A stretch of DNA of 37,836 nt from Alcanivoracaceae bacterium (GTDB taxonomy: Bacteria; Pseudomonadota; Gammaproteobacteria; Pseudomonadales; Alcanivoracaceae). Shown piece after piece: positions 1-8,802 of the stretch. The DNA lies in the NCBI GenBank assembly GCA_002706085.1, contig PAJO01000050.1:1-37836 (forward strand), given 5' to 3'. Position 1 is the stretch's first letter. Each line of letters begins with the position of its first letter. The notes beneath the pieces are model-generated. The model saw only the letters and a list, made by a program, of their open reading frames with translations, was not told the origin of the DNA and ran no database searches. Position numbers and translations under genes: made by a program.

Positions 1-78
1 AGCGGCAGTGATCACCGAAAGTGTCGCATCCTTCACCGACGTGTTGTCGTGTTCAACCCAGATTAGTGTCTTCATCAT
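1..78 (-). CDS. etfA: Electron transfer flavoprotein alpha subunit, 5' end only
   Basis: Only the first 26 codons are in the window; the gene runs off the left edge. The translation begins MMKTLIWVEHDN, which is the typical start of bacterial ETF alpha (FAD-carrying subunit of the heterodimer that takes electrons from acyl-CoA dehydrogenases). It lies 24 bp downstream of etfB on the same strand, the usual etfB-etfA order. Two adjacent ATG codons (78 and 75) are possible starts; a GGAG motif lies 5 bases before the first and 8 before the second, so the second is equally plausible. Confidence 0.9.
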   Translation of the reverse strand, partial: MMKTLIWVEHDNTSVKDATLSVITAA

Positions 79-102
79 TTTGTCTCCACGGGGCTTTGAG
101 GG

Positions 103-849
103 TCAGGCGACCCCGAGTGCTTTCAGTTTGGCAACCAGTTCATCGACATCAGCGACTTTCACACCAGCGGCGCGCGTTGGCGGCTCGCTGACCTTGAGAG
201 TCTTGATGCGAGGCTGCGTATCCACACCGAAATCGGCGGGTGTCTTGATCTCCAGCGGCTTCTTCTTGGCTTTCATGATGTTCGGCAGAGACGCGTAACG
301 CGGCTCGTTCAGACGCAGGTCAGTGGTGACCACGGCCGGCAGGCTCAGCTCTACAGTCTGCAAACCACCGTCGATTTCACGGGTCACTTTCACTTTGCCA
401 TCAGCAACATTCACTTCAGAAGCGAAGGTACCCTGCGGCATACCGGTCAGCGCAGCCAGCATCTGGCCGGTCTGGTTGTTGTCGCCGTCGATGGCCTGCT
501 TGCCCAGAATCACCAGCTCAGGCTTTTCTTCATCAACGATAGCTTTCAGCGCCTTGGCAATGCCCAGCGGCTGAACGTCTTCGTCAGTTTCTACCAGGAT
601 GGAGCGATCAGCGCCCAGTGCCATGGCAGTACGCAGCTGTTCCTGAGCGGTCTTGGGACCGATGGAAACGGCAACGATTTCAGAAACCACACCCTTCTCT
701 TTCAGACGCACCGCTTCTTCTACAGCGATTTCACAGAAGGGGTTCATGGCCATTTTGACGTTTGCGAGATCAACACCAGAGTTGTCCGCCTTCACGCGAA
801 CCTTGACGTTGTAGTCAATGACTCGCTTGATGGGTACAAGAACCTTCAT
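103..849 (-). CDS. etfB: Electron transfer flavoprotein beta subunit
   Basis: The 248-residue product is the AMP-binding beta subunit of the electron transfer flavoprotein, which with EtfA carries electrons from beta-oxidation and other dehydrogenases to ETF-quinone oxidoreductase. It opens [20 protein letters not shown] and contains [20 protein letters not shown] and [13 protein letters not shown], all characteristic of the family, and has the usual length. The frame is open further upstream to 897, but the ATG at 849 is chosen because the family starts there and a GAGG motif precedes it by 6-7 bases. It is the first gene of an etfB-etfA operon and is divergent from the ETF-quinone oxidoreductase gene. 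Confidence 0.97.
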   Translation of the reverse strand: MKVLVPIKRVIDYNVKVRVKADNSGVDLANVKMAMNPFCEIAVEEAVRLKEKGVVSEIVAVSIGPKTAQEQLRTAMALGADRSILVETDEDVQPLGIAKALKAIVDEEKPELVILGKQAIDGDNNQTGQMLAALTGMPQGTFASEVNVADGKVKVTREIDGGLQTVELSLPAVVTTDLRLNEPRYASLPNIMKAKKKPLEIKTPADFGVDTQPRIKTLKVSEPPTRAAGVKVADVDELVAKLKALGVA

Positions 850-1348
850 AGGATCCTCGGAATGTTCCATTGGGTGACTTGTAGAAGGAGGCGACATGAC
901 GCCGTTGCCGGGTCCACCCCCGCGAAAGAGCCGCTATCTTGAACGCTCGGCCACAGCAGGTCAATAGGCCGAAAATCTGTAAGCAGATGATTTTGCTGCA
1001 AATAGACCACACAAAGTGTCCACTTTTTGTGACTTTGCAGTCGCTCATCTTGTTGAAAATCAAGCATCTAGCAAGAGATAATCCAAACACCTGTTTGAAA
1101 CTGACTCCGCCGGCAGGCAAAGCGCCTGCCTTTATATACAAGCCCTGACACACTTCGAAGGCGGCAGAGTCAACCCAGGCAGTGGTGCGGATTCCCCTAT
1201 CTCTATATACTCCGCGCCACCCCAAGGCTGGCCGCAGGCAGCTACTGAGAAAGATTTTCTGTGACAAAGGTTTTCGATAACCGTTCCCAGAAAGCCTTTC
1301 TCAGTGGCTTCCGGGCCGAAACGCAATCCGATAGCGAGGAGACAGGCT
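850..1348. other. Divergent regulatory region between etfB and ETF-QO
   Basis: This 499-base stretch has no convincing gene. Short open frames occur on both strands but none has a ribosome site or a recognisable product. It must hold the divergent promoters of etfB and ETF-quinone oxidoreductase. The one clear signal is the CAAAC-N4-GTTTG palindrome at 1084-1097. No confident -10/-35 pair could be assigned by eye. Confidence 0.6.
1084..1097. promoter_or_regulatory. PsrA-type operator (CAAAC-ACCT-GTTTG)
   Basis: The site is a perfect 5+5 palindrome with a 4-base spacer, CAAACACCTGTTTG. It matches the published PsrA consensus (G/C)AAAC-N2-4-GTTT(G/C). PsrA is a TetR-family regulator of fatty-acid oxidation genes in Pseudomonas, released by long-chain acyl ligands. 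The site lies between etfB and ETF-quinone oxidoreductase, exactly where such control would make sense. The match is seen; binding is inferred. Confidence 0.6.
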
Positions 1349-3004
1349 GTGGAACGCGAATCTATGGAAGTCGACGTAGTCATCGTCGGCGCCGGTCCTT
1401 CCGGTCTGGCAACTGCCTGCCGTCTGGGCCAGATCGCCCAGGAAACCGGTCAGGAAATCAGTGTAGTCGTGGTAGAGAAAGGTTCCGAAGTCGGCGCCCA
1501 TATTCTCTCCGGTGCGGTACTCGAGCCGCGCGCCCTGAATGAACTGTTCCCCAACTGGGAAGAGATGGGCGCCCCGGTGAACACCAAGGTTACCGGTGAC
1601 GAGATCTACTACCTGACTGGCGCCGAAAAGGCCCAGAAAGTCCCGAACCTGTTCGTTCCGAAAACCATGCACAACGAAGGGAACTACATTATTTCCCTGG
1701 GTAACCTGTGCCGCTGGCTGGGTGAGCAGGCCGAAGGTCTTGGCATCGAGATCTTCCCGGGCTTTGCTGCCAACGAAATCCTCTACAACGAAGACGGTTC
1801 CGTTAAAGGCATCGCCACTGGCGATTTCGGTATCGGCCACGACGGCGAAAAGAAAGACAGCTACATGCCCGGTATGGAGCTGCACGCCAAATACACCATC
1901 TTCTCTGAAGGCTGCCGCGGCCAGCTGGGCAAAGAGCTGCAGGAAAAATACAACCTGCGTGAAGGCGCCGACCCGCAGCACTACGGTATCGGCATCAAGG
2001 AACTGTGGGACATCGACCCGGCCAAACACCAGGAAGGTCTGGTAGTGCACACCGCAGGCTGGCCGCTCAGCGAGTCCGGCTCTCCGGGTGGTGCATTCCT
2101 GTACCACATCGAAAACAACCAGGTGGCCCTGGGTCTGATCACCGATCTGGCCTACTCCAACCCGCACGTCTCTCCGTTTGACGAGATGCAGCGCTGGAAG
2201 ACCAACCCGGAAATCAAAAAGCATCTGGAAGGCGGCAAGCGCGTTTCCTACGGTGCCCGCGCCATTGCCAAAGGTGGCCTGCAGTCTCTGCCGAAGATGA
2301 CCTTCCCGGGTGGTCTGCTGGTGGGCTGTAACGCCGGCACCCTGAACTTCGCCAAGATCAAGGGCACCCATACGGCCATGAAATCCGGCATGATTGCCGC
2401 CGAGATCCTGGCAGAAGCCCTGAAAGGTGGCCGTGGCAGCGACGAGCTGACCGAGTACAAGGCAGCCTTCGAAGGCAGCTGGGTGTACGAAGAGCTGCAC
2501 GCGCAGCGTAACTTCGGCCCGGCACAGCACAAGTTCGGCAACTTCATCGGCTCCGCTTTTGCGTTCGTGGACATCAACCTGTTCAACGGCAAGCTGCCGA
2601 TCACCATGCATGACACCACCCCGGATCATGCCACCCTGAAGCCAGCCGATCAGAGCAAGAAGATCGACTATCCGAAGCCGGACGGCAAGATCACCTTCGC
2701 CAAGCTGGACAGTGTTTTCCTGTCCAACACCAACCACGAAGAAGATCAGCCGTGCCACCTGACGCTGAAAGACCCGAGCGTTCCCCTGCAGGTCAACCTG
2801 CCCAAGTGGGACGAGCCGGCGCAGCGTTACTGCCCGGCAGGCGTGTACGAAGTGGTCGAGGACGAGAACACTGGCGACAAGCGTTTCCAGATCAACGCCC
2901 AGAACTGCGTACACTGCAAGACCTGTGACATCAAGGATCCGACCCAGAACATCAACTGGGTCGCTCCGGAAGGTACCGGCGGCCCGAATTACCCGAACAT
3001 GTAA
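1349..3004 (+). CDS. Electron transfer flavoprotein-ubiquinone oxidoreductase
   Basis: The 551-residue product takes electrons from reduced ETF and passes them to ubiquinone at the inner membrane. It has an N-terminal FAD dinucleotide fold (VIVGAGPSG, residues 12-19), a long central FAD/quinone domain, and a C-terminal 4Fe-4S domain with RYCPAGVYE and CVHCKTCDIKDP, the cysteine pattern of the family. The chosen start is GTG at 1349: GAGGAG lies 7 bases before it and relatives begin with similar residues. An in-frame ATG at 1304 has no ribosome site. It is divergent from etfBA, followed by a strong terminator, and probably under PsrA-like control. Confidence 0.96.
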   Translation: MERESMEVDVVIVGAGPSGLATACRLGQIAQETGQEISVVVVEKGSEVGAHILSGAVLEPRALNELFPNWEEMGAPVNTKVTGDEIYYLTGAEKAQKVPNLFVPKTMHNEGNYIISLGNLCRWLGEQAEGLGIEIFPGFAANEILYNEDGSVKGIATGDFGIGHDGEKKDSYMPGMELHAKYTIFSEGCRGQLGKELQEKYNLREGADPQHYGIGIKELWDIDPAKHQEGLVVHTAGWPLSESGSPGGAFLYHIENNQVALGLITDLAYSNPHVSPFDEMQRWKTNPEIKKHLEGGKRVSYGARAIAKGGLQSLPKMTFPGGLLVGCNAGTLNFAKIKGTHTAMKSGMIAAEILAEALKGGRGSDELTEYKAAFEGSWVYEELHAQRNFGPAQHKFGNFIGSAFAFVDINLFNGKLPITMHDTTPDHATLKPADQSKKIDYPKPDGKITFAKLDSVFLSNTNHEEDQPCHLTLKDPSVPLQVNLPKWDEPAQRYCPAGVYEVVEDENTGDKRFQINAQNCVHCKTCDIKDPTQNINWVAPEGTGGPNYPNM

Positions 3005-3030
3005 TTCAGCCCACGGTTACCGTGTCACGG

Positions 3031-3058
3031 AAAAGGCGCTCTTCGGAGCGCCTTTTTT
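3031..3058 (+). terminator. Rho-independent terminator after ETF-QO
   Basis: The stem GGCGCTC / GAGCGCC closes on a UUCG tetraloop and is followed by six T; flanking A and T tracts extend the pairing. It begins 27 bases after the ETF-quinone oxidoreductase stop codon. Confidence 0.95.
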
Positions 3059-3060
3059 AT

Positions 3061-3086
3061 GGTTCATCGCGGATTGGAGGGAAAAG
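3061..3086 (+). repeat. Dispersed intergenic repeat, motif A (copy 1)
   Basis: The motif GGTTCATCGCGGATTggagGGAAAAG recurs in the opposite orientation at 22495-22518 and 27439-27463, with shared core GGTT-ATCG-GG-TT and GGGAAA. All three copies abut the 3' end or terminator of a gene. This copy is the most diverged in its centre. Confidence 0.55.
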
Positions 3087-3537
3087 CCCAATCGCCCCTC
3101 TCGCCTCTCCGTAGGAGCGTCGCTCGCGGCGCGATCCCTCATCAAAAAAGGTTCTCCAGATTAGTCGGAGTACAGGCAGGTCAAACGTCTGAAGCCGGGC
3201 GTCTGACGCGAAAGGACAGCCCCTCTATTTCATGCCAGCCCGACACACTTGCCGATACCCCCGTCAGGCCACCCTCCCGGTGCCAGAAGGCCCTGCTTTC
3301 CAGCCCGCCAGAAAACAAATATTTGCTGACTGTCTAGTTTCGACAGAACCGGCAAGTTCACAGCATCTTGTCCGCCAGTTACGCAATTTTTGTGACATTT
3401 GGTCAAGTTTTACTGGCAAAAACGCCGGGTGGATACATATGATTTCTTTTGTCTCATTGTGGAGTGGCGCTGTGCTCGCTAGCATAAATGAAACGAGCGT
3501 ATGACTGGCCCTTTGCCAGCCTTCGAGGAATCTGACT
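3087..3537. other. Intergenic region upstream of the MpaB-type gene
   Basis: The region holds no convincing gene. It contains the GC-rich repeat at 3109-3135, a low-complexity stretch with several CGTCTGA-like words near 3185-3210, and a TGAC-N5-GTCA palindrome at 3391-3403 that could be an operator. The promoter of the MpaB-type gene must lie in the last 200 bases. A GAAAC-N4-GTATG half-palindrome near 3490 resembles a weak PsrA box but is imperfect. Confidence 0.4.
3109..3135. repeat. REP-like GC-rich repeat, motif B (copy 1)
   Basis: This 27-base element starts CCGTAGGAGCGTCGCT and ends GCGGCGCGAT. It is 26/27 identical to 22244-22270 and can fold through its GAGCGTCGCTCGC core. Both copies lie about 30-55 bases past a rho-independent terminator, following the words TTTTTTATGGTTCA. 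Confidence 0.75.
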
Positions 3538-4422
3538 ATGAACGCACAAGCCACTGCTATCGACAAGAAAACCCGGCTTGAACATCACTGGCCGGAACCC
3601 CTGACCGCCAAACAACTGGATGCCAAGTACCCGGGTATCCTGGACAGCACCGTTTTCCTGTCAGCAGGTGCCAATATCATCATGCAGCTGTCCCTGCCTG
3701 CGGTGGGCCATGGCGTGGCCGAGAGCCGTGTGACCAGTGGTTCTGTTCTGCACAACCCTTTGAAGCGGACCCGCACCACCTTTACCTATCTGGCCGTGGC
3801 CATGATGGGCACCGATGAAGAGAAACTGGCTTACCGCAAGGCCGTGAACGGCGCACATAAATATGTGCATTCCACCGACGAGTCTCCGGTGAAATACAAC
3901 GCCTTTGATCCCGAGCTTCAGCTGTGGGTTGCTGCGTGCCTGTATTGGGGCTTTGTGGACACCTATCAAAAGGTTCACCGCCCGCTGACCCGCGCCGAGC
4001 AGGAAGAGTTTTATCAACTTGCTCATCCGCTGGGTACCACCCTGCAGGTGCGCCAGGAAATGTGGCCGAAAGACCTGGATGCGTTTGAAGAGTATTGGCA
4101 AAACGGCCTGGACAACCTTCACATCGATGAGCGGGTTCACGAATTCCTGATGATTATCGTGGACCTCAAGTTCCTGAGCCCAATCACCCAGAAACTGTTT
4201 GGGAAATTCAACCGTTTCGTCACCAGCGGTTTCCTGCCGCCGGAAATCCGCGAAGCGATGAACCTGGAATGGAATGCCGACAAGCAACGCAAGTTCGACA
4301 AGACCGTGCGTTTCTTCGGCAAGACCATGAAGTTCCTGCCGCGCCCGGTTCGCCAGGCCGCTTACCTGCTGCCACTGCGTGATTTCCGCAAGCGTATGGC
4401 CAGCGGCAAGCCAATGATCTAA
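3538..4422 (+). CDS. MpaB-family oxygenase (DUF2236)
   Basis: The 294-residue product matches the DUF2236 / MpaB oxygenase family, which is related to latex-clearing protein. Family-like features are the AVNGAHKYVH segment, the YNAFDPELQLWVAACLYWG block and the C-terminal LPPEIREAMNLEW segment. Members are thought to be haem-dependent oxygenases, but the substrate here is unknown; a lipid or isoprenoid substrate is a guess. There is no signal peptide. GAGGAA lies 7-8 bases before the ATG. The stop overlaps the stop of the convergent rsuA gene by four bases, so the two transcripts must overlap. Confidence 0.85.
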   Translation: MNAQATAIDKKTRLEHHWPEPLTAKQLDAKYPGILDSTVFLSAGANIIMQLSLPAVGHGVAESRVTSGSVLHNPLKRTRTTFTYLAVAMMGTDEEKLAYRKAVNGAHKYVHSTDESPVKYNAFDPELQLWVAACLYWGFVDTYQKVHRPLTRAEQEEFYQLAHPLGTTLQVRQEMWPKDLDAFEEYWQNGLDNLHIDERVHEFLMIIVDLKFLSPITQKLFGKFNRFVTSGFLPPEIREAMNLEWNADKQRKFDKTVRFFGKTMKFLPRPVRQAAYLLPLRDFRKRMASGKPMI

Positions 4423-5129
4423 GCGTCAATCTGTTCGACTTCGTTTGACGTTAGCGCCCGGCATTCGCCGGGCGCTAACGTTTCATCCAGCACCACCGAT
4501 CCCACCGCCTCGCGGTGAAGTGTCATCACCCGATTGCCCGTTTGAGCAAACATGCGACGTATCTGGTGATAGCGACCCTCTTGCAAAAAGACCCGTGCCT
4601 CCTGTTCCGCCAGGATCTCCAGTCGCGCAGGCCGCGTAACCAGCCCTTCAAATTCAAAATGCATACCGGCCGAAAACGCGGCCACATCCTCAGGCCGCAA
4701 TGGACGCTCTACTGTCACCCGGTAGCGCTTCCAGACCCCGGAGTCAGGCAAGCTCAAACGCCGTGACCATTCGCCATCATTGGTGAGCAGTACCAGGCCT
4801 GTGCTGTTAAAGTCCAACCGTCCTGCCAGATGCAAGCCCTCTCTCGCCGCTTCCGGCAACAGATCCAGCACCGTAGGATGTGTCGCATCGGTTGTCGCAC
4901 TGACCACCCCCGCAGGTTTGTTCAGCATCAGATAGCGACGGGTTCCGTCGCCGAGAAGCTGGCCATCACATTCCACCCGGTCGAAGGGACCAATACGACG
5001 CTGACGGTCCCGCGCCACAGCCCCGTTCACGCGCACACGCCCCGCCGCCAACAACGGACGCAAGGCACTGCGACTCACCTGTAGCTGTTGACTGAGAAAT
5101 CGATCGAGTCGGAAGTATCGGGTTGGCAT
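4419..5129 (-). CDS. rsuA: RsuA-family 16S rRNA pseudouridine synthase
   Basis: The 236-residue product has an N-terminal S4 RNA-binding domain (residues 4-50, RLDRFLSQQLQVSRS) and a pseudouridine synthase domain with the catalytic motif GRLDFNSTGLVLLTNDGEW (Asp106) and the C-terminal family motif EGRYHQIRRMF. Length and motif order fit RsuA, which modifies U516 of 16S rRNA; assignment against RluB/E/F rests on the overall RsuA-like length. The ATG at 5129 is preferred to an open frame up to 5156 because MPTRYFRLDRFLS is the natural start. The gene is convergent with the MpaB-type gene. Confidence 0.9.
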   Translation of the reverse strand: MPTRYFRLDRFLSQQLQVSRSALRPLLAAGRVRVNGAVARDRQRRIGPFDRVECDGQLLGDGTRRYLMLNKPAGVVSATTDATHPTVLDLLPEAAREGLHLAGRLDFNSTGLVLLTNDGEWSRRLSLPDSGVWKRYRVTVERPLRPEDVAAFSAGMHFEFEGLVTRPARLEILAEQEARVFLQEGRYHQIRRMFAQTGNRVMTLHREAVGSVVLDETLAPGECRALTSNEVEQIDA

Positions 5130-5222
5130 GGCTCTAGTGTAATTCAAGTTCCGCAACGGCCGATAATCGGCATAGCCAGGGGCTATGAAGCCGGTTCAAA
5201 ATGCCTATTGTTAAAAAGGAAC

Positions 5223-5241
5223 CATAACCGTTCTCATTGCG
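5223..5241. promoter_or_regulatory. Possible Fur box upstream of the TonB receptor
   Basis: On the minus strand the site reads CGCAATGAGAACGGTTATG, matching 11 of 19 positions of the Fur consensus GATAATGATAATCATTATC by hand alignment. It lies 46 bases before the receptor start. The match is weak; location and gene function are the main support. Confidence 0.35.
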
Positions 5242-5286
5242 CTCACAATTCTTACAACTTTTGCTGTCACCCTCAGGAATCTGTCC

Positions 5287-7434
5287 ATGTCCCATGCCCC
5301 GTTCCGACTCACCGCCCTCGCTGTTGCCTGCATGGCCAGCGCGGCGTCTCTTGCCGACACAGACAATGCCCATGTCCTCGAAACCGTTGAGGTACAAAGC
5401 AGCGCGGATGCGTCGAAGGAAGGGCTCAGCGAAGCCTTCGCAGGCGGCCAGGTGGCCGAGGGAGGCTCCCTGGGCATTCTGGGGAAACAGGACAGCATGG
5501 CAACCCCCTACAGCTTCACCAACTACACCGAACTGTTGATTGAAGACCAGCAAGCCGAAAGCGTGGCGGACATTCTCATGAATGATCCGGCCGTCAGGGT
5601 CGCCCGCGGTTTCGGTAACTTTCAGCAGCTCTATCTGGTACGTGGCCTGCCGGTCTACTCCGATGACATGAGTTACAACGGCCTGTATGGCCTGCTGCCC
5701 CGTCAGTACCTCGCGTCCGAGTTTATCCAGCGTGTTCAGGTATTCCGTGGCGCCAATGCCTTTCTCAACGGCGCCGCCCCTGGCGGCAGTGGCCTGGGTG
5801 GCGCCGTCAATGTATTGCCCAAGCGTGCTCCGAACTATGACGTCAATCAGTTTACGCTGGGGGTACAGTCTGGCGGGCAAGCCTATGGCGCCGTCGACCT
5901 GGCCCGCCGCAGTGAAGATGGTCGTGCCGGCATCCGGTTGAACGCCGCCCGTCGTGATGGCGACACTGCGGTGGATGGCGAGAACCAGAAGATCTCCATG
6001 TCCCACATTGGCGTAGACTTCCGTGAAGAGAACCTGCGTATTTCCGCTGACCTGGGCTTCCAGAAATTCAGCATGGATGCCTCCATGCCCAGCATCACTT
6101 TCGCGTCCGGCGTACCCATCCAGAAAACACCGGATGCCGATAAAACCGTCGCACAACCCTGGACCTACTCCAATTCCGAAGACCTTTTCGGGACGGTCCG
6201 GGCTGAGTATGACTTTGCTGACAACGTTACGACCTGGGTTGCACTGGGTGGCCGCGAAGGCAAGGAAGACGCCATCTTTGCCAACCCCACAGTGATCAAC
6301 ACTGCAGGAGACTACACCGCCAACCGCTTTGACAACGTCCGCGAAGACACCGTCATCACCGGCGAAGCCGGGGTTCGCTGGAGCCAGCTCACCACAGGCC
6401 CGGTTACTCACAGTCTGAGTCTCTCCACCGCGAGCTACGAGCTGGAATCCAAGAACGCGTATCTCTTCGGCTCAGGTGTCACCGGTAACATTTATGGCCC
6501 CACCGAAATGGCCATTCCACCTGCACCCTTCGCTGGGGGCAACATGGATGATCCCGGCACCACCATTCGTACCGAATTACGCAGTGTCGCCTTTGCCGAT
6601 CAGCTGAGCATGCTCAACGACAGCCTGCTGGTAACGCTTGGTGGCCGCTATCAGGAAATCGAAGACACCAGCTACGATTACAACACCGGCAATCGCAGCA
6701 ACAAGTACGAAGATAATGCGGTCACCCCATCCGTTGGCCTGCTCTACCGATTGACCGAGTCCGTGTCCCTGTACAGCAATTACATTGAAGGTCTTGTGGC
6801 TGGAGGCAATGCCCCCGCTGACAACAATGGGCCCGTGGCCAATGCGGGTGAAACCATTGCCCCCTTTAAAACCGAACAAGCCGAGATCGGCATGAAGTTT
6901 GACGCTGGTAACCTCGGCGGCAGTGTCTCTTTGTTCCAGAGCGAGAAGCCCATCACCGGTTTCGACAGCAACAACAAGTTTGAAATCGTCGACGACCAGA
7001 CCAACAGAGGCCTGGAACTGATGGCCTACGGCAAGCCGCTTGACAGCCTGACGGTGCTGGGCGGTGTCAGCCTGCTCGATACCGATGTCGACGGCGAAAA
7101 AGCCATTGGCTCCCCGGACACCCAGGCCAATCTGAACGTGGACTGGGCCGTCCCCGGCACGGAAGGCCTGTCCCTGGATGGACGCATCATCTATACCAGC
7201 TCCCAGTACGTCGATGCCGCCAACACCGCCAAGATTCCCGACTGGACCCGCCTTGATCTGGGTGCCCGTTACCTGGTTCCCATCGGTGAAACGAAAATGC
7301 TCACCCTGCGCGCCCGGGTCGAGAACGTGGCGGATACCGATTACTGGGCCTCTGCGGGTGGCTACCCGGGCTCCAGTTATCTGACCGTCGGTGCGCCGCG
7401 TACTGTTATGCTCTCCGGCACCTACGAATTCTGA
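5287..7434 (+). CDS. TonB-dependent siderophore-type outer-membrane receptor
   Basis: The 715-residue product is an outer-membrane receptor of the TonB-dependent siderophore family. It has a signal peptide (residues 1-23, cleavage near SLA-DT), a TonB-box-like ETVEVQSS, a plug domain with LYLVRGLPVYSDD, FIQRVQVFRGANAFLNG and GLGGAVNVLPKRA, then a long 22-strand-type barrel ending in ENVADTDYW and a C-terminal phenylalanine. There is no N-terminal signalling extension, so no transducer-type regulation is expected. It is the first gene of an operon with a PepSY protein 43 bases downstream, a pairing that suggests ferric-siderophore uptake followed by reduction. The ligand cannot be told from sequence. 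Confidence 0.93.
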   Translation: MSHAPFRLTALAVACMASAASLADTDNAHVLETVEVQSSADASKEGLSEAFAGGQVAEGGSLGILGKQDSMATPYSFTNYTELLIEDQQAESVADILMNDPAVRVARGFGNFQQLYLVRGLPVYSDDMSYNGLYGLLPRQYLASEFIQRVQVFRGANAFLNGAAPGGSGLGGAVNVLPKRAPNYDVNQFTLGVQSGGQAYGAVDLARRSEDGRAGIRLNAARRDGDTAVDGENQKISMSHIGVDFREENLRISADLGFQKFSMDASMPSITFASGVPIQKTPDADKTVAQPWTYSNSEDLFGTVRAEYDFADNVTTWVALGGREGKEDAIFANPTVINTAGDYTANRFDNVREDTVITGEAGVRWSQLTTGPVTHSLSLSTASYELESKNAYLFGSGVTGNIYGPTEMAIPPAPFAGGNMDDPGTTIRTELRSVAFADQLSMLNDSLLVTLGGRYQEIEDTSYDYNTGNRSNKYEDNAVTPSVGLLYRLTESVSLYSNYIEGLVAGGNAPADNNGPVANAGETIAPFKTEQAEIGMKFDAGNLGGSVSLFQSEKPITGFDSNNKFEIVDDQTNRGLELMAYGKPLDSLTVLGGVSLLDTDVDGEKAIGSPDTQANLNVDWAVPGTEGLSLDGRIIYTSSQYVDAANTAKIPDWTRLDLGARYLVPIGETKMLTLRARVENVADTDYWASAGGYPGSSYLTVGAPRTVMLSGTYEF

Positions 7435-7477
7435 AACAACGGATACGTCCCGGCACCGCCGGGACCAGCCAGCCTAT

Positions 7478-8587
7478 ATGAAAGCCAGCACACTCCGTGG
7501 CTGGTCCTGGTGGCACACCTGGACCAGTCTGATCAGTACCCTGTTCCTGTTGATGCTGTGCATTACCGGGTTGCCACTGATCTTTCATGATGAACTGGAC
7601 AGCGTTCTGCACAGCGACACCTGGCAACCGGCCAATCCCGGTGGTGAGTGGTTGAGTCTGGACCAGATCCTCGATCACGCTGCGGCCAACCGGCCCGGTG
7701 ACGTTCCGCTTTACATGAGCTTTGATGTGGACCGCCCGGTGATCAATGTGACCACCGGACCGGCACCGGACTCTCCTGGCAGCGACATGCTGATGAGCTC
7801 CTTCGATCGCACCAGCGGCGAGTTGGTGCCCTACCACGAGGGGTTCGACATCATGCACTTCCTGCTGCAGCTGCATACGGACATGTTCCTCGGCTTGCCC
7901 GGCATGCTGTTCCTTGGCGCCATGGGCGTGCTGATGATCATCGCCATCGTTTCCGGTGTGGTGCTCTATGCGCCATTCATGCGCAAGCTGGATTTCGGCA
8001 CCCTGCGAACGCAGCGGTCCCGCCGCATCAAGTGGCTGGATTACCACAACCTGCTGGGTATCGTCAGCGTGGCCTGGCTCACCGTGGTAGGACTGACCGG
8101 AGTGATCAACACCCTGGCCGATCCCATCACCGCCACCTGGCGCAGCCAGGCACTGGCCGATCTCACCGCCGGTTATCAGGATGCGAGCGTTCCCACGCCC
8201 GCGGAGATGGCCTCCCTGGACGCCGCCGTTGAGCAGGCCGTTGCCGCAGCCCCGGACATGACCCTGCAGTTCGTAGCGTTCCCCGGGGGCTCCTGGTCCA
8301 CCGACTTTCACTATGCCATCTTCCTTCATGGCAACACGCCGCTGACCTCACACATCATCACTCCAGTGCTGGTGGACGCACGCACCGGTGAGTTTGCCGA
8401 CATGCGGGAAATGCCCTGGTACAACAAGGCACTGTCCTTGTCCGGCCCGTTACATTTTGGGGATTACGGCGGGCTGCCGCTGAAAATCATCTGGTTTGTA
8501 CTGGACCTGTTCACCATTGTGGTACTGGTAAGCGGCCTGTATCTCTGGTGGGTGCGCCGCGGCAATGCTGCACCGGGAGGCGCATGA
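7478..8587 (+). CDS. PepSY-associated membrane protein, putative ferric reductase
   Basis: The 369-residue product is a PepSY transmembrane protein of the type found next to siderophore receptors. It opens GWSWWHTWTSLISTLFLLML (TM1), followed by a periplasmic region, HFLLQLHTDMFLGLPG and a second TM hairpin (MLFLGAMGVLMIIAIVSGVVLY), RRIKWLDYHNLLGIVSVAWL (TM3), another periplasmic domain and a last TM with LYLWWVRR. Conserved His residues at the membrane edges could bind haem; relatives are proposed ferric-siderophore reductases. The ATG at 7478 matches family starts; upstream codons fall inside the receptor gene. Its stop overlaps the next start (ATGA). Confidence 0.85.
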   Translation: MKASTLRGWSWWHTWTSLISTLFLLMLCITGLPLIFHDELDSVLHSDTWQPANPGGEWLSLDQILDHAAANRPGDVPLYMSFDVDRPVINVTTGPAPDSPGSDMLMSSFDRTSGELVPYHEGFDIMHFLLQLHTDMFLGLPGMLFLGAMGVLMIIAIVSGVVLYAPFMRKLDFGTLRTQRSRRIKWLDYHNLLGIVSVAWLTVVGLTGVINTLADPITATWRSQALADLTAGYQDASVPTPAEMASLDAAVEQAVAAAPDMTLQFVAFPGGSWSTDFHYAIFLHGNTPLTSHIITPVLVDARTGEFADMREMPWYNKALSLSGPLHFGDYGGLPLKIIWFVLDLFTIVVLVSGLYLWWVRRGNAAPGGA

Positions 8588-8745
8588 TGAAGCGTATCTT
8601 TGCCCTGCCATTACTGATCGCCATCACCAGCACGGTGGGGCTGCTGTCCGCCTTGCTGGGTGACGGGGTGTATGACTGGGTCTCCTGGTTAGGCCTTGGC
8701 GTGCCGGTCATTGCCGCCCTGTATGCCTACGCCAAACGTGACTGA
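8584..8745 (+). CDS. Small two-helix membrane protein of the TonB-PepSY operon
   Basis: The 53-residue product (MMKRIFALPLLIAITS...) has two hydrophobic segments, residues 5-25 and 32-48, joined by a GDGVYDW turn and ending in a basic tail. It overlaps the PepSY stop codon by four bases (ATGA), so translation is probably coupled, and it is the last gene of the iron-uptake operon. The ATG at 8587 is an alternative start. I do not recognise a named family; such small proteins often accompany PepSY proteins. Confidence 0.75.
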   Translation: MMKRIFALPLLIAITSTVGLLSALLGDGVYDWVSWLGLGVPVIAALYAYAKRD

Positions 8746-8802
8746 AGACGTTATGCTCGCATGATGCCTGTAGCTCACCTGCACGCAGGCAGGCGATGCG
8801 AG

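Noticed and set aside
1301-2914. A 537-codon open frame on the minus strand opposite ETF-QO
   Set aside because: It is the mirror of a strongly supported gene, has no ribosome site and no recognisable domain.
3489-3502. Possible second PsrA box before the MpaB-type gene (GAAAC-N4-GTATG)
   Set aside because: Only the left half fits; two mismatches in the right half.
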